Shown: piece after piece, positions 7,877 to 15,468 of the stretch | Position numbering within the stretch: position 1 is the stretch's first letter | Layout of the letters: the number at the start of each line of letters is the position of its first letter | NCBI GenBank assembly: GCA_016282015.1 | Contig: JAEEJS010000070.1 | Coordinates: forward strand, 1 to 36,037 | Length of the DNA: 36,037 bases | Source: Bacteroidales bacterium | GTDB lineage: Bacteria > Bacteroidota > Bacteroidia > Bacteroidales > F082 | Direction: 5' to 3' | Made by a program: the position numbers and the translations under genes | Notes under the pieces: generated by a model | Databases searched by the model: none | Seen by the model: only the letters and a program-made list of their open reading frames with translations | What the model was told of the DNA's origin: nothing

Positions 7877-8872
7877 TTAAAGAAGATGTTTTTGAACCTG
7901 ATGTTGATTTTTCTCTATCTCATTGAGAATCATATAGGCAACCTTCAAAACTTCCACTCCGTCCTCAATGGTGACAGGAGGTTCTGTGTTGGTGACTATG
8001 GCGTCGTGGAAACGCTCCAATTCGGTCTTGATGGCATTCAACTCTTTCGACTCGAGCTCTTCGACCGATATTTTCTTGCTGCGTCCATCCGGCAGATCTA
8101 TGGTCATATCGAAAGGTCCGATATTGCCGTTGACATCCTCAACTCTCACTATATCAGCCTTTTTCTCCATGAAATCCATGGTGATGTAGGCACCCTTCTG
8201 GAAGATGCGGAACTTACGCATGTTTTTCAGTGAGATACGGCTTGTGGTAAGATTGGCCACCGCTCCGCTTTCAAACTCTATGCGGGCTGTGATTATATCA
8301 GGTGTCGGGCTGACTATGGACACTCCGTTGGCACGTATGGCTGTGATTGGCGACTTCATGATGGTGAGCAGTATGTCGATGTCGTGCACCGTAAGGTCGA
8401 GCACCACCGGCACATCGCAGCCGCGAGGATTGTAGAGTGCCAGACGGTGAGCCTCAATGAACACCGGCTCTCCTATGTGAGGCTGCGCCGCTATGAAAGC
8501 GGGATTGAAACGCTCCACATGTCCCACCTGCACCTTCACCTTTGCCGCCTTAGCCAATGCGATAAGCTTGTTGGCTTCATCCACTGTGGCAACTATAGGC
8601 TTCTCAATGAACACGTTCTTGCCCTTGGCTATCGCCTTCGAAGCGCATTCAAAATGGGCTATTGTGGGAGTCACAATATCCACGACATCCACATTGTCAA
8701 TAAGTTCGTCTATGGATTTATAATGTTTTACTACCGAGTCAGCAGAGACTCTCATGGCTGTATTTTCATCCTGATCGTAAAAGCCGACCAGCTCATATTT
8801 ATCAATTTGCTGAATACATTTGATGTGAATCTTTCCCAGATGCCCTGCACCCAAAACACCGATTTTTAACAT
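7877..8872 (-). CDS. Gfo/Idh/MocA family NAD(P)-dependent sugar oxidoreductase
   Basis: Probable sugar or UDP-sugar dehydrogenase. The start chosen is the ATG at 8872 (MLKIGVLGAGHLGKIH), which puts the Rossmann motif GxGxxG at residues 6-11; an upstream extension of six residues is unlikely because the promoter lies there. The family EKP motif is present (NVFIEKPIVATVDEA), as is the HDID segment (LTVHDIDILLTI) with the presumed catalytic histidine. Length is 331 residues. Together with the downstream lipoprotein and sugar transferase it suggests a role in nucleotide-sugar modification for surface glycan, for example a WlbA-like activity, but the substrate is inferred only from context. Confidence 0.85.
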   Translation of the reverse strand: MLKIGVLGAGHLGKIHIKCIQQIDKYELVGFYDQDENTAMRVSADSVVKHYKSIDELIDNVDVVDIVTPTIAHFECASKAIAKGKNVFIEKPIVATVDEANKLIALAKAAKVKVQVGHVERFNPAFIAAQPHIGEPVFIEAHRLALYNPRGCDVPVVLDLTVHDIDILLTIMKSPITAIRANGVSIVSPTPDIITARIEFESGAVANLTTSRISLKNMRKFRIFQKGAYITMDFMEKKADIVRVEDVNGNIGPFDMTIDLPDGRSKKISVEELESKELNAIKTELERFHDAIVTNTEPPVTIEDGVEVLKVAYMILNEIEKNQHQVQKHLL

Positions 8873-8887
8873 AGCTAAAAGTTTTTG

Positions 8888-8895
8888 CAAAAATA
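8888..8895 (-). promoter_or_regulatory. -7 element for oxidoreductase-lipoprotein-transferase genes
   Basis: On the minus strand the bases read TATTTTTG, matching TAnnTTTG, 15 bases before the start codon at 8872. Just upstream (8904-8917) lie two 7-bp units GTCTTTA CTCTTTA related to the heptads seen elsewhere in the window. Confidence 0.55.
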
Positions 8896-8936
8896 CAAAA
8901 AAAGTCTTTACTCTTTAGTTTTTTTCGAGAACGTAT

Positions 8937-9019
8937 CGGGATAATTTTTAATACCTTTCGCAGAAATGCGACCTACCACCAGGTACTGTGAGCATTTCGA
9001 GAAAGGTATTAAAAATCCC
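8937..9019 (-). repeat. Palindromic element copy A (full hairpin)
   Basis: Bases 8944-8959 pair perfectly with 9001-9016 (16 bp). Inside, GAAATGC (8963-8969) pairs with GCATTTC (8992-8998), and ACCT (8971-8974) with AGGT (8981-8984) around a 6-nt loop. It lies between divergent genes, so it is not a simple terminator. The core matches copy C at 13050-13124 on the opposite strand, while the outer stem differs by paired substitutions. No protein-coding potential is evident. Confidence 0.8.
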
Positions 9020-9025
9020 TATCAC

Positions 9026-9090
9026 CATTTTTCAGAAATAATTCTTACTACAGAGCACTGCGAGTATTTCGAGAAAGATGTCAAAAATAT
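9026..9090 (-). repeat. Palindromic element copy A' (diverged)
   Basis: A degenerate second unit in the same orientation as copy A. CAGAAAT...CACTGCGAGTATTTCGAG aligns base for base, without gaps, with the CAGAAAT-to-TTTCGAGAAAG part of copy A. The inner GAAAT/ATTTC pairing survives in shortened form but the long outer stem has been lost. Confidence 0.6.
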
Positions 9091-9093
9091 CAC

Positions 9094-9101
9094 TATCTTT
9101 G
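9094..9101 (+). promoter_or_regulatory. -7 element for pcm
   Basis: TATCTTTG fits TAnnTTTG and ends 19 bases before the pcm start codon. It directly abuts diverged repeat copy A'. Confidence 0.55.
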
Positions 9102-9120
9102 CGCATTAAAAAAAGCGAGC

Positions 9121-9780
9121 ATGCAGGAAGACTCATATCGTCACAAAGGAATGCGCCAACACCTGGTGCAAGTGCTTAAGGACAAAGGCATTACCGACGA
9201 GGCCGTGCTAAATGCCATAGGCACTGTACCCCGCCATGTCTTCCTCGACTCTTCCTTCGTGGAATTTGCCTATCAGGACAAGGCCTTCCCCATTGGTTCA
9301 GGTCAAACCATCTCGCAGCCTTTCACCGTAGCCACTCAGAGTCAGCTGCTATGCGTCACAAGAGGCATGAAAGTGCTTGAAATCGGTACAGGTTCGGGCT
9401 ATCAGGCCTGCGTTCTCGCTCAGATGGGCGCCCGTGTATTCACCATTGAACGCCAACGCAACCTCTACATGAAAACCAAGCCGTTTTTGGCCGAGTTTCC
9501 GTACAATATCAGGACTTTTCTGGGTGACGGCAACAAAGGGCTCCCGACTTATGCCCCCTTCGACCGAATCATAATAACTGCCGGTGCCCCCGAGGTGCCG
9601 CAAAGCCTAATCGAACAGCTTAAGCCGGGCGGCATTATGGTAATACCGCTCAACCATGACGAAGACGAGACCACTCAGCACATGCTGCGCCTCACCAAAC
9701 AGACAGACGGCAGCCTGTCGCGCGAGGAGTTCGGCGACTGCAAATTCGTCCCTATGCTTAAGGCTATAGGAAGAGACTGA
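9121..9780 (+). CDS. pcm: Protein-L-isoaspartate O-methyltransferase
   Basis: Repairs damaged proteins by methylating isoaspartyl residues, using S-adenosylmethionine. The N-terminal segment VPRHVFLDSSF and the substrate-site motif GSGQTISQPFTVA are characteristic of the family. The SAM-binding motif I is VLEIGTGSGYQACVLA, followed by the acidic end of strand beta-2 (FTIERQ) and motif GGIMVIPL. Length is 219 residues, as expected. It is transcribed alone from its own promoter and converges with trmB, whose stop lies six bases beyond. Confidence 0.95.
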   Translation: MQEDSYRHKGMRQHLVQVLKDKGITDEAVLNAIGTVPRHVFLDSSFVEFAYQDKAFPIGSGQTISQPFTVATQSQLLCVTRGMKVLEIGTGSGYQACVLAQMGARVFTIERQRNLYMKTKPFLAEFPYNIRTFLGDGNKGLPTYAPFDRIIITAGAPEVPQSLIEQLKPGGIMVIPLNHDEDETTQHMLRLTKQTDGSLSREEFGDCKFVPMLKAIGRD

Positions 9781-9786
9781 TTTCGC

Positions 9787-10449
9787 TTATTTTACCTTGA
9801 ATTTCAAGTATTTGATAGTCAAACCCTGCTTGAGCCACATCTGCTCGTAAAAGGTTCGGATGTGCTTCACCTCAAGCTCGTCATCGTTGGCATACAGGTC
9901 GTTGTAATTGTATACTACAGGATAGCCGGCCTCGTTAGCCACCTCGAGAGTGAATTCATACAGCAAGTCGTTGTCGGTTTTAAGGTTGACATAGCTGTCT
10001 TTCTTGAGGAATTTCTTATATCTCTCCAGATACGGGGGCGCTGTCAAGCGTTTGCGGGCCTTCAAAATCTGCGGATCGGGGAAGGTAATCCAGATTTCGT
10101 CCACCTCGTCTTCTGCAAAGAAGCTTTCAATAAGTTCGATGCGGGTGCGCACAAATGCCACGTTTTTAAGGCCTTCGGCCATGCCCTGCTTGATTCCGAC
10201 CCACATTCTGGCTCCTTTGATGTCGACACCTATATAATTAATATTCGGATGCACTCTGGCCAAGCCTATGGTATATTCGCCTTTGCCGCAGCCCAACTCC
10301 AGAACTATGGGGTTGTCGTTGCCGAAAAACTCATGCCAATGGCCTTTCATTGGGAACCCCTCCTCTTTGAGGCGTTCGTAAGAATACTCAAAAAGATTAT
10401 CGAATGTCTTGCATTCGGCAAAACGTGCCAGTTTGTTCTTTCTTCCCAC
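9787..10449 (-). CDS. trmB: tRNA (guanine-N7-)-methyltransferase
   Basis: Forms m7G at position 46 of tRNAs using SAM. The SAM motif is VLELGCGKGEYTIGLA, followed by YIGVDIKGARMWVG; the active-site region is IWITFPDPQILKARKRLT, close to the family FPDPWPKKRHxKRR pattern but shortened. Length is 220 residues. It is the last gene of a minus-strand run that starts at tgt or the dNK gene, six bases after the HU/SPOR gene. Confidence 0.93.
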   Translation of the reverse strand: MGRKNKLARFAECKTFDNLFEYSYERLKEEGFPMKGHWHEFFGNDNPIVLELGCGKGEYTIGLARVHPNINYIGVDIKGARMWVGIKQGMAEGLKNVAFVRTRIELIESFFAEDEVDEIWITFPDPQILKARKRLTAPPYLERYKKFLKKDSYVNLKTDNDLLYEFTLEVANEAGYPVVYNYNDLYANDDELEVKHIRTFYEQMWLKQGLTIKYLKFKVK

Positions 10450-10455
10450 TTTATC

Positions 10456-11508
10456 TTACTTTTTACGCAACAGCCAGGCGTCAGCGTTATTCTCTGTCTT
10501 GATGATTTCCAGTCGTTTGATGGCCACGGTGTAGCCCATCACTGATTCGTATGCCACACGGATGTTGCCTTTGTCGTTCTTAGGCAGAGCCTCTGCGTTT
10601 TCAAAACCCTGCTTCTTGAACTTGTTTACACAACGTTTGGCGTCTTTTTCATTTTTGAGTGAGCTTCCGATTATGTAATAAACTCTGTCGTCTACCGGCT
10701 TGAGCAGTTCGGGATTGACATTCTCTATATAGGAGATTTCGGTTTCCGGCTCAATCAGCATGGCGCCCACCTTCTCTATATTGAGCACCACTGTAGGCTC
10801 TACATTGAAAATGCTCGAGCCTATATGTTTTGCGATAAACTCGTTGGGTGAGGCATAGAAGAACGGATTCCACGATGCGAAACGGGAGTCGGTTTTGTCG
10901 GCACCCCATCCGAGCAGCACCAGGAACATGGCCACCACCATAGAATAGGCAGCGGCGCGGAACCATTTATAGTTGTGACGTGTCACACGGTGCGGGCCCG
11001 GCTCAGGTTTTTCGTCTATGGCCGTAATCGGAGTGTTTTTCTCCTTCTGTTCAGTTGCTATCTGAACGGCTATATTCTGATAGGTCTCTTTTCTATAGAC
11101 AGGCTGTACCTTTAAGGTTGTGAGTCCGTAAGCGTCGCCGAACAGGTTAAGCTCGCTATCCAGCTGGAACACATAGTCCTTGTTGGTGACACGGCTGAGC
11201 ACTCCCATTCCGTCCAGACGCAACACGCTGCTGGCTTCAATCACAGCTAAGCTGCTCATGGCAAAATCGTGCACCATTTTGGCGGCCTCAGTGCTTGTCA
11301 CGCCCTCGCGTTGGGCCACATAACCCACCAGGAGGCCGTCGTCAGATGTCAGCTGTCCGTTGAAAGCCAACTCCTTGGTCGGCGGAGTCAGACTATGGTT
11401 GACGTAATCCAAAGTGGCAGGCACTTCTTTGGTGATGAAAGCGCCGAAGCCAGGAATGATCACGCACTCATGGTCAAACAACAATTCGGTTATATACTTG
11501 ATTATCAT
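10456..11508 (-). CDS. HU-CCDC81 domain and SPOR domain membrane protein
   Basis: Bacteroidota-type envelope protein, probably linked to the division site through peptidoglycan binding. Residues 1-~135 resemble the two HU-like CCDC81 domains (MIIKYITELLFDHECVIIPGFGAFI). One membrane helix follows at about 187-205 (AAYSMVVAMFLVLLGWG), after a basic stretch, so the N-terminal part is likely cytosolic. Residues ~273-350 form a SPOR-like domain (VYYIIGSSLKNEKDAKRCVNKF), which in other proteins binds denuded glycan strands. Length is 350 residues. The pairing of DNA-binding-like and SPOR domains is common in this phylum, but the precise role is unknown to me. Confidence 0.85.
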   Translation of the reverse strand: MIIKYITELLFDHECVIIPGFGAFITKEVPATLDYVNHSLTPPTKELAFNGQLTSDDGLLVGYVAQREGVTSTEAAKMVHDFAMSSLAVIEASSVLRLDGMGVLSRVTNKDYVFQLDSELNLFGDAYGLTTLKVQPVYRKETYQNIAVQIATEQKEKNTPITAIDEKPEPGPHRVTRHNYKWFRAAAYSMVVAMFLVLLGWGADKTDSRFASWNPFFYASPNEFIAKHIGSSIFNVEPTVVLNIEKVGAMLIEPETEISYIENVNPELLKPVDDRVYYIIGSSLKNEKDAKRCVNKFKKQGFENAEALPKNDKGNIRVAYESVMGYTVAIKRLEIIKTENNADAWLLRKK

Positions 11509-11523
11509 ATATTTAGTAATCTA

Positions 11524-12249
11524 TTATTCTTTAAAAACACTTTCAATTTTAGTAATGTCTTCAGGCACATCGACCGAGAAACTCTCGAACTCCGTCACTC
11601 CCATGCGGACTGTGTAGCCGTTTTCGAGCCAGCGCAGCTGCTCCAACGACTCGGCCAGCTCCAGTCCAGACTGTGGCAATGCCGATATCTCTCTGAGTGT
11701 CAATGTTTTATATGCATAAATGCCTATATGCTTGTAAAACGTTCTCTCCACCTTGTTTCTCAAGTACGGAATGGCGAAACGGCTGAAATACAACGCCTTG
11801 CCATTCTTGTCGAACACCACTTTCACAGCGTTGGGGCTTGCCAGTTCCTCAGCATCGTGAACAGGCTTGCACAAGGAGGCTATGGGGGTGTCCTTATCCG
11901 AAATCAGCTCCCCTATCTGATTGATTTGCAGCGGATTGATATATGGCTCATCGCCCTGAATGTTAATCACCGCCTCAAAGCCGGCGCCCACCTTGTCGAC
12001 CACCTCGCGGCATCTGTCGGTGCCGCTCTTGTGATTGGTTGAGGTCATAACCGCCTTGCCGCCAAAGCCAAGTACAGCATTGTAGATGCGCTCGTCGTCG
12101 GTGGCAACCACCACTTCTGACAGACGGTCAGCCTTGCAGGCCTGCTCGTACACACGCTGAATCATCATCTTGCCGTTGATCAGGGCCAGAGGCTTGCCTT
12201 CGAAACGTGTAGAGCCGTAACGTGCCGGAATAATTCCTAAAATCTTCAT
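11524..12249 (-). CDS. kdsB: 3-deoxy-manno-octulosonate cytidylyltransferase
   Basis: Activates KDO as CMP-KDO for lipid A core assembly, so the cell makes lipopolysaccharide. The nucleotide-binding start is IIPARYGSTRFEGKPLA, followed by VVVATDDERIY, TSTNHKSGTDRC and NIQGDEPYI, all standard for the family. The C-terminal part shows HIGIYAYKTLTL and LEQLRWLENG. Length is 241 residues, slightly under E. coli KdsB. It starts three bases after the kinase gene upstream ends and is followed by the HU/SPOR gene after 15 bases. Confidence 0.96.
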   Translation of the reverse strand: MKILGIIPARYGSTRFEGKPLALINGKMMIQRVYEQACKADRLSEVVVATDDERIYNAVLGFGGKAVMTSTNHKSGTDRCREVVDKVGAGFEAVINIQGDEPYINPLQINQIGELISDKDTPIASLCKPVHDAEELASPNAVKVVFDKNGKALYFSRFAIPYLRNKVERTFYKHIGIYAYKTLTLREISALPQSGLELAESLEQLRWLENGYTVRMGVTEFESFSVDVPEDITKIESVFKE

Positions 12250-12251
12250 AA

Positions 12252-12863
12252 TCAGAACAATCCGTTTAATGAACCATTTATTTTTTCGATAACCGTGCTC
12301 AAGTCGTCAGGGTTCTCCAAGTCGATGTTGTCGCTTTCGATTATGAGCAGTTTACCTTTGTCATAGTTGGCAATCCACTCTTCGTAGCGTTTGTTGAGAG
12401 CCTTCAGATAGTCAAGACGTATGGACTGCTCGTAGTCGCGGTTACGCTTCTGAATCTGGCGCACGAGTGTAGGAACGCTGGCACGCAGGTATATCAGCAG
12501 ATCGGGCGCCTGCAGGAACGAACTCATAAGTTCGAACAGCGCCTGGTAATTTTCGTAATCACGAGTTTCCATCAGACCCATATCGTAAAGGTTGGAGGCG
12601 AATATGTAGGCGTCTTCGTATATGGTGCGGTCTTGCACTATGTTTTCACCGCTTTTGCGGATATCCACCACCTGACGGAAACGGCTGTTCAAGAAATATA
12701 TCTGCAGATTGAACGACCAGCGCTTCATATCGTCGTAAAAACTCTCTAGATATGGATTGTTGTCAACTTCCTCGAAATGGGGCTTCCATCCGAAATGCTT
12801 TGATAACAAACGGGTTAGCGTAGTTTTTCCCGAGCCGATATTTCCTGCTATAGCTATATGCAT
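12252..12863 (-). CDS. Deoxynucleoside kinase (dAK/dGK family)
   Basis: Salvages deoxynucleosides by phosphorylating them with ATP. The P-loop is GNIGSGKT at residues 7-14. Other family marks are the EEVDNNPYLESFYDD segment, the substrate-site DRTIYEDAYIFA (equivalent to the DRS/ERSxxxD motif), and the lid region QIQKRNRDYEQ. Length is 203 residues. Whether it prefers dA, dG or dC cannot be read from the sequence. It sits between kdsB and the palindromic repeat region; no clean TAnnTTTG element is seen before it, so its transcription may come from upstream across the repeats. Confidence 0.88.
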   Translation of the reverse strand: MHIAIAGNIGSGKTTLTRLLSKHFGWKPHFEEVDNNPYLESFYDDMKRWSFNLQIYFLNSRFRQVVDIRKSGENIVQDRTIYEDAYIFASNLYDMGLMETRDYENYQALFELMSSFLQAPDLLIYLRASVPTLVRQIQKRNRDYEQSIRLDYLKALNKRYEEWIANYDKGKLLIIESDNIDLENPDDLSTVIEKINGSLNGLF

Positions 12864-12923
12864 AGTACTCCAAATTTTTCGCTAAATTACGAATAATTCT
12901 TGAAACGAAACAGAAAAATTTTG

Positions 12924-12980
12924 AGATTTTTGACAGTACCCGGTGGTAGGTCGTTTTTCTGCGAAAGGCATTAAAAATCA
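12924..12980 (+). repeat. Palindromic element copy B (truncated)
   Basis: It shares CAGTACC, GGTGGTAGGTCG, TTTCTGCGAAAGG and ATTAAAAATC with the other copies, but the left arm with CTCGAAATGCTC is missing, leaving only GATTTTT/AAAAATC as an outer stem. Its right flank (ATGCTTCC) resembles that of copy C. It lies in the 316-base spacer between the kinase gene and the LptF/G gene. Confidence 0.65.
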
Positions 12981-13041
12981 ACATAATGCTTCCCGGAAAT
13001 AATTCCTGTACTTGTGGAAAGTTATGTTTATTAAAATAACA

Positions 13042-13125
13042 GTGATAAGGATTTTTGGTGTCATTCTCGAAATGCTCACAGTACCCTGTGGTAGGTCGCA
13101 TTTCTGCGAATAACACCAAAAATCA
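13042..13125 (+). repeat. Palindromic element copy C (full hairpin)
   Basis: GATTTTTGGTGT (13050-13061) pairs perfectly with ACACCAAAAATC (13113-13124). Inside, GAAATGC (13069-13075) pairs with GCATTTC (13098-13104), and the apical ACC/GGT pairing is retained. The core CTCGAAATGCTCACAGTACC is identical to copy A read on its minus strand. The upstream GTGATAAGGATTTTT also matches the A flank (GTGATAGGGATTTTT). Confidence 0.8.
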
Positions 13126-13179
13126 AACTGATGCTTCCATGAGAAACACTTTATATCCTAGATAAATTGGAATAGGTTA

Positions 13180-14253
13180 CTACTTCGGAGCCTTTACGAG
13201 GAAGTATATTCCGATAGTGGCAAAGATGATGTTGGGCAACCATCCGGCCATCAAGGGGGAAATTATTCCCGAGATTGCGAACACTCGGAAGAACTCCATG
13301 AAAATGATGTAGGTAAAGGTGATGGTGATACCGATTCCGAGGTTGATTCCCATGCCGCCTCGGGTTTTGCGGCTGGACAATGAAGCTCCGATCAGAGTGA
13401 GTATGATAATGGCGGCCGGTGAAGCCAGTCGCTTATGCATCTCTATCTCGTAAGGCAGAATATTGTCGGCGCCCTTGGCCCGCTGCTCGCCTATATATCG
13501 CCTCAACTCTATGAGGTTCATCTCCTCAAAATCCTCCTTAACAAAGTAAAAATCAGTAGGTTTCATCACCAAAGCGGTATCCATGACCTTGCCTTTGGTT
13601 ATCCTCTCGTCCGGCTTGAAATAATACTCCACATAGTTGGTGATACGCCATTTTTCAGACACTGTGTCGTAAACTATCTTGTCACCGGTGAGCTTGTATT
13701 CTAACGAATGGTCGTCAAACTTCTCCAAAGTGAATTTATAGCCGGTATAACGCTTCAGGTCGTAACTCGACATGTAGGCATAAACGCCTTTTTCAATCTG
13801 CACATGTATGTTGCTGCCCGAACTCTTCATCAGGTTTTCCATATATTGGTTCTTGAAAGTCCTTCTGACAGTATCCATTCTGGGAATCAGGAAGTTACCC
13901 AGGTAGAACGAGCCAGCGGCCAACATCAGAGCTGCCATCATGTAAGGCCACAGGAAGCGTCTAAAGCTGATGCCACTGCTCAATATGGCAATAATCTCGG
14001 TATGCCCCGCCATCTTGGAGGTGAAAAAGATGACCGAGATAAAGGTGAACAGATATATGAAAAGGTTAATGAAATAAGGGATAAACGGAATGTAGAAATG
14101 AAACACCACCTCATAAAACGAGGCGTGGTTCTTGATGAAGCTGTCCACGTTTTCCGACACGTCGAACACTATAACCACTACGATGAGCAGACTGATGGCA
14201 AAGAAGAAAGTGCCAATGAATTTCTTGAAAATATACCAGTCGAGTTTTCTCAT
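13180..14253 (-). CDS. LptF/LptG family lipopolysaccharide export permease
   Basis: Inner-membrane subunit of the LPS extraction and transport machine (YjgP/YjgQ family). The N-terminus LDWYIFKKFIGTFFFA is the typical start, followed by three membrane helices within residues 13-125, a periplasmic beta-jellyroll domain (~130-265), and three further helices from about 278 (LASPAAIIILTLIGASLSSR) to the end. EIIAILSSGISFRRFL is the conserved coupling helix. Length is 357 residues. It follows tgt by 15 bases. I cannot say securely whether it is the LptF or the LptG paralogue; the N-terminus looks more LptG-like. Confidence 0.9.
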   Translation of the reverse strand: MRKLDWYIFKKFIGTFFFAISLLIVVVIVFDVSENVDSFIKNHASFYEVVFHFYIPFIPYFINLFIYLFTFISVIFFTSKMAGHTEIIAILSSGISFRRFLWPYMMAALMLAAGSFYLGNFLIPRMDTVRRTFKNQYMENLMKSSGSNIHVQIEKGVYAYMSSYDLKRYTGYKFTLEKFDDHSLEYKLTGDKIVYDTVSEKWRITNYVEYYFKPDERITKGKVMDTALVMKPTDFYFVKEDFEEMNLIELRRYIGEQRAKGADNILPYEIEMHKRLASPAAIIILTLIGASLSSRKTRGGMGINLGIGITITFTYIIFMEFFRVFAISGIISPLMAGWLPNIIFATIGIYFLVKAPK

Positions 14254-14268
14254 CCCTTTCGTTTTCTG

Positions 14269-15402
14269 TTATGATATGCGGTTCATCACTTTGGGCAGCA
14301 TCATGTCGCGCCACTCGGTGAAGTCGCCTTCGATAATATGCTTTCTCGCCTCTTTCACCAGCCAGAGGTAGAAACCGAGGTTGTGAACGGTGGCAATCAT
14401 TGGGCCCAGCAGTTCTTTCGAAATCACCAGATGCCTCAGATATGCCTTATTGTATTGATGGTCAACGTATACAGTGCCGTTTTCGTCTATTGGCGAGAAG
14501 TCGTATTTCCAACGCTCGTTTTTGATGTTTATTATTCCTTCTGATGTATATAGCATGCCATGACGGCCCACACGTGTAGGTATCACGCAGTCGAACATGT
14601 CGACTCCGCGCGAAATGGCCTCCAGAAGGTTGGCCGGCGTTCCCACTCCCATCAGGTAACGTGGTTTGTCCTTGGGCAAAATGGCATTAACTATCTCTAT
14701 CATCTCGTACATCACCTCGGTAGGCTCACCGACCGCCAAGCCGCCTATGGCATGGCCGTCACAGTCCTTGGAGGCTATGAACTCAGCCGATTCCTCACGC
14801 AGATCTTTGTAAGTGCAACCCTGAACTATTGGGAAAAGCGACTGGTAATAACCGTATTGAGGCTCAGTCTCGTTGTAACGCTTGAGACAACGGTCCAACC
14901 AACGGTGTGTACGGCCCATGGCCTCCTGAGCGTACTTGTAATCGGAAGTGCCGGGAGCGCATTCGTCGAAAGCCATTATGATGTCGGCTCCTATGGTTCG
15001 CTCAATGTCCATCACCCGTTCAGGGGTGAACATATGCTTGGAGCCGTCTATGTGCGAGCGGAATTCCACTCCTTCTTCAGTCATCTTGCGTATGTCGGTC
15101 AGCGAGAAAACCTGAAAGCCGCCGCTGTCGGTCAGAATAGGATGATGCCAGCCGTTAAACTTGTGCAGTCCGCCACACTCGTGCAGCACATCCAAACCCG
15201 GACGAAGATAGAGATGATAGGTATTGCCAAGTATTATCTGGGCTTTTATCTCATCTTCCAAGTCGCGGATATGCGTGGCCTTCACACTGCCGACAGTACC
15301 CACAGGCATAAAAATCGGGGTCTCTATGTCTCCATGGTCGGTGGTAAGGAGGCCGGCACGGGCATTGCTCTTCGCATCGTTTTTAACTACGCTGTACTTC
15401 AT
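14269..15402 (-). CDS. tgt: tRNA-guanine transglycosylase lacking the zinc cysteines
   Basis: Exchanges G34 for preQ1 in tRNAs with GUN anticodons. Catalytic residues are present: Asp92 in LTDSGGFQVFSL and Asp271 in DMFDCVIPTR, as are GTVGSVKA, AFDECAPG and IGGLAVGE. The C-terminal zinc site, normally CxCxxC plus a His, is altered: the region IDENGTVYVDHQYNKAYLRHL (about residues 305-325) has no cysteine, although His340 in TVHNLGFY remains. Length is 377 residues. The gene is expressed from a promoter divergent from the glycosyltransferase and leads the run to the LptF/G permease. Confidence 0.94.
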   Translation of the reverse strand: MKYSVVKNDAKSNARAGLLTTDHGDIETPIFMPVGTVGSVKATHIRDLEDEIKAQIILGNTYHLYLRPGLDVLHECGGLHKFNGWHHPILTDSGGFQVFSLTDIRKMTEEGVEFRSHIDGSKHMFTPERVMDIERTIGADIIMAFDECAPGTSDYKYAQEAMGRTHRWLDRCLKRYNETEPQYGYYQSLFPIVQGCTYKDLREESAEFIASKDCDGHAIGGLAVGEPTEVMYEMIEIVNAILPKDKPRYLMGVGTPANLLEAISRGVDMFDCVIPTRVGRHGMLYTSEGIINIKNERWKYDFSPIDENGTVYVDHQYNKAYLRHLVISKELLGPMIATVHNLGFYLWLVKEARKHIIEGDFTEWRDMMLPKVMNRIS

Positions 15403-15416
15403 CTGTAAAATTTGTG

Positions 15417-15424
15417 CAAAAATA
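15417..15424 (-). promoter_or_regulatory. -7 element for tgt
   Basis: Minus strand reads TATTTTTG, 14 bases before the tgt start codon. It is back to back with the glycosyltransferase promoter. Confidence 0.55.
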
Positions 15425-15438
15425 CAAAAAACTTTTAA

Positions 15439-15446
15439 TATTTTTG
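15439..15446 (+). promoter_or_regulatory. -7 element for glycosyltransferase
   Basis: TATTTTTG matches TAnnTTTG, 22 bases before the ATG at 15469. Only 14 bases separate it from the divergent tgt element, so the two promoters probably overlap. Confidence 0.55.
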
Positions 15447-15468
15447 CAGACTGTAAATATTGAACGAG

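Noticed and set aside
8937..9019. Intrinsic terminator at repeat copy A
   Set aside because: It lies between divergent promoters and has no T run following a GC-rich stem; the same fold recurs at another locus with paired substitutions.
12763..13119. Open frame of 118 codons on the minus strand covering repeat copies B and C
   Set aside because: It runs through the palindromic repeats into the kinase gene in another frame, has no recognisable domain, and its composition looks non-coding.
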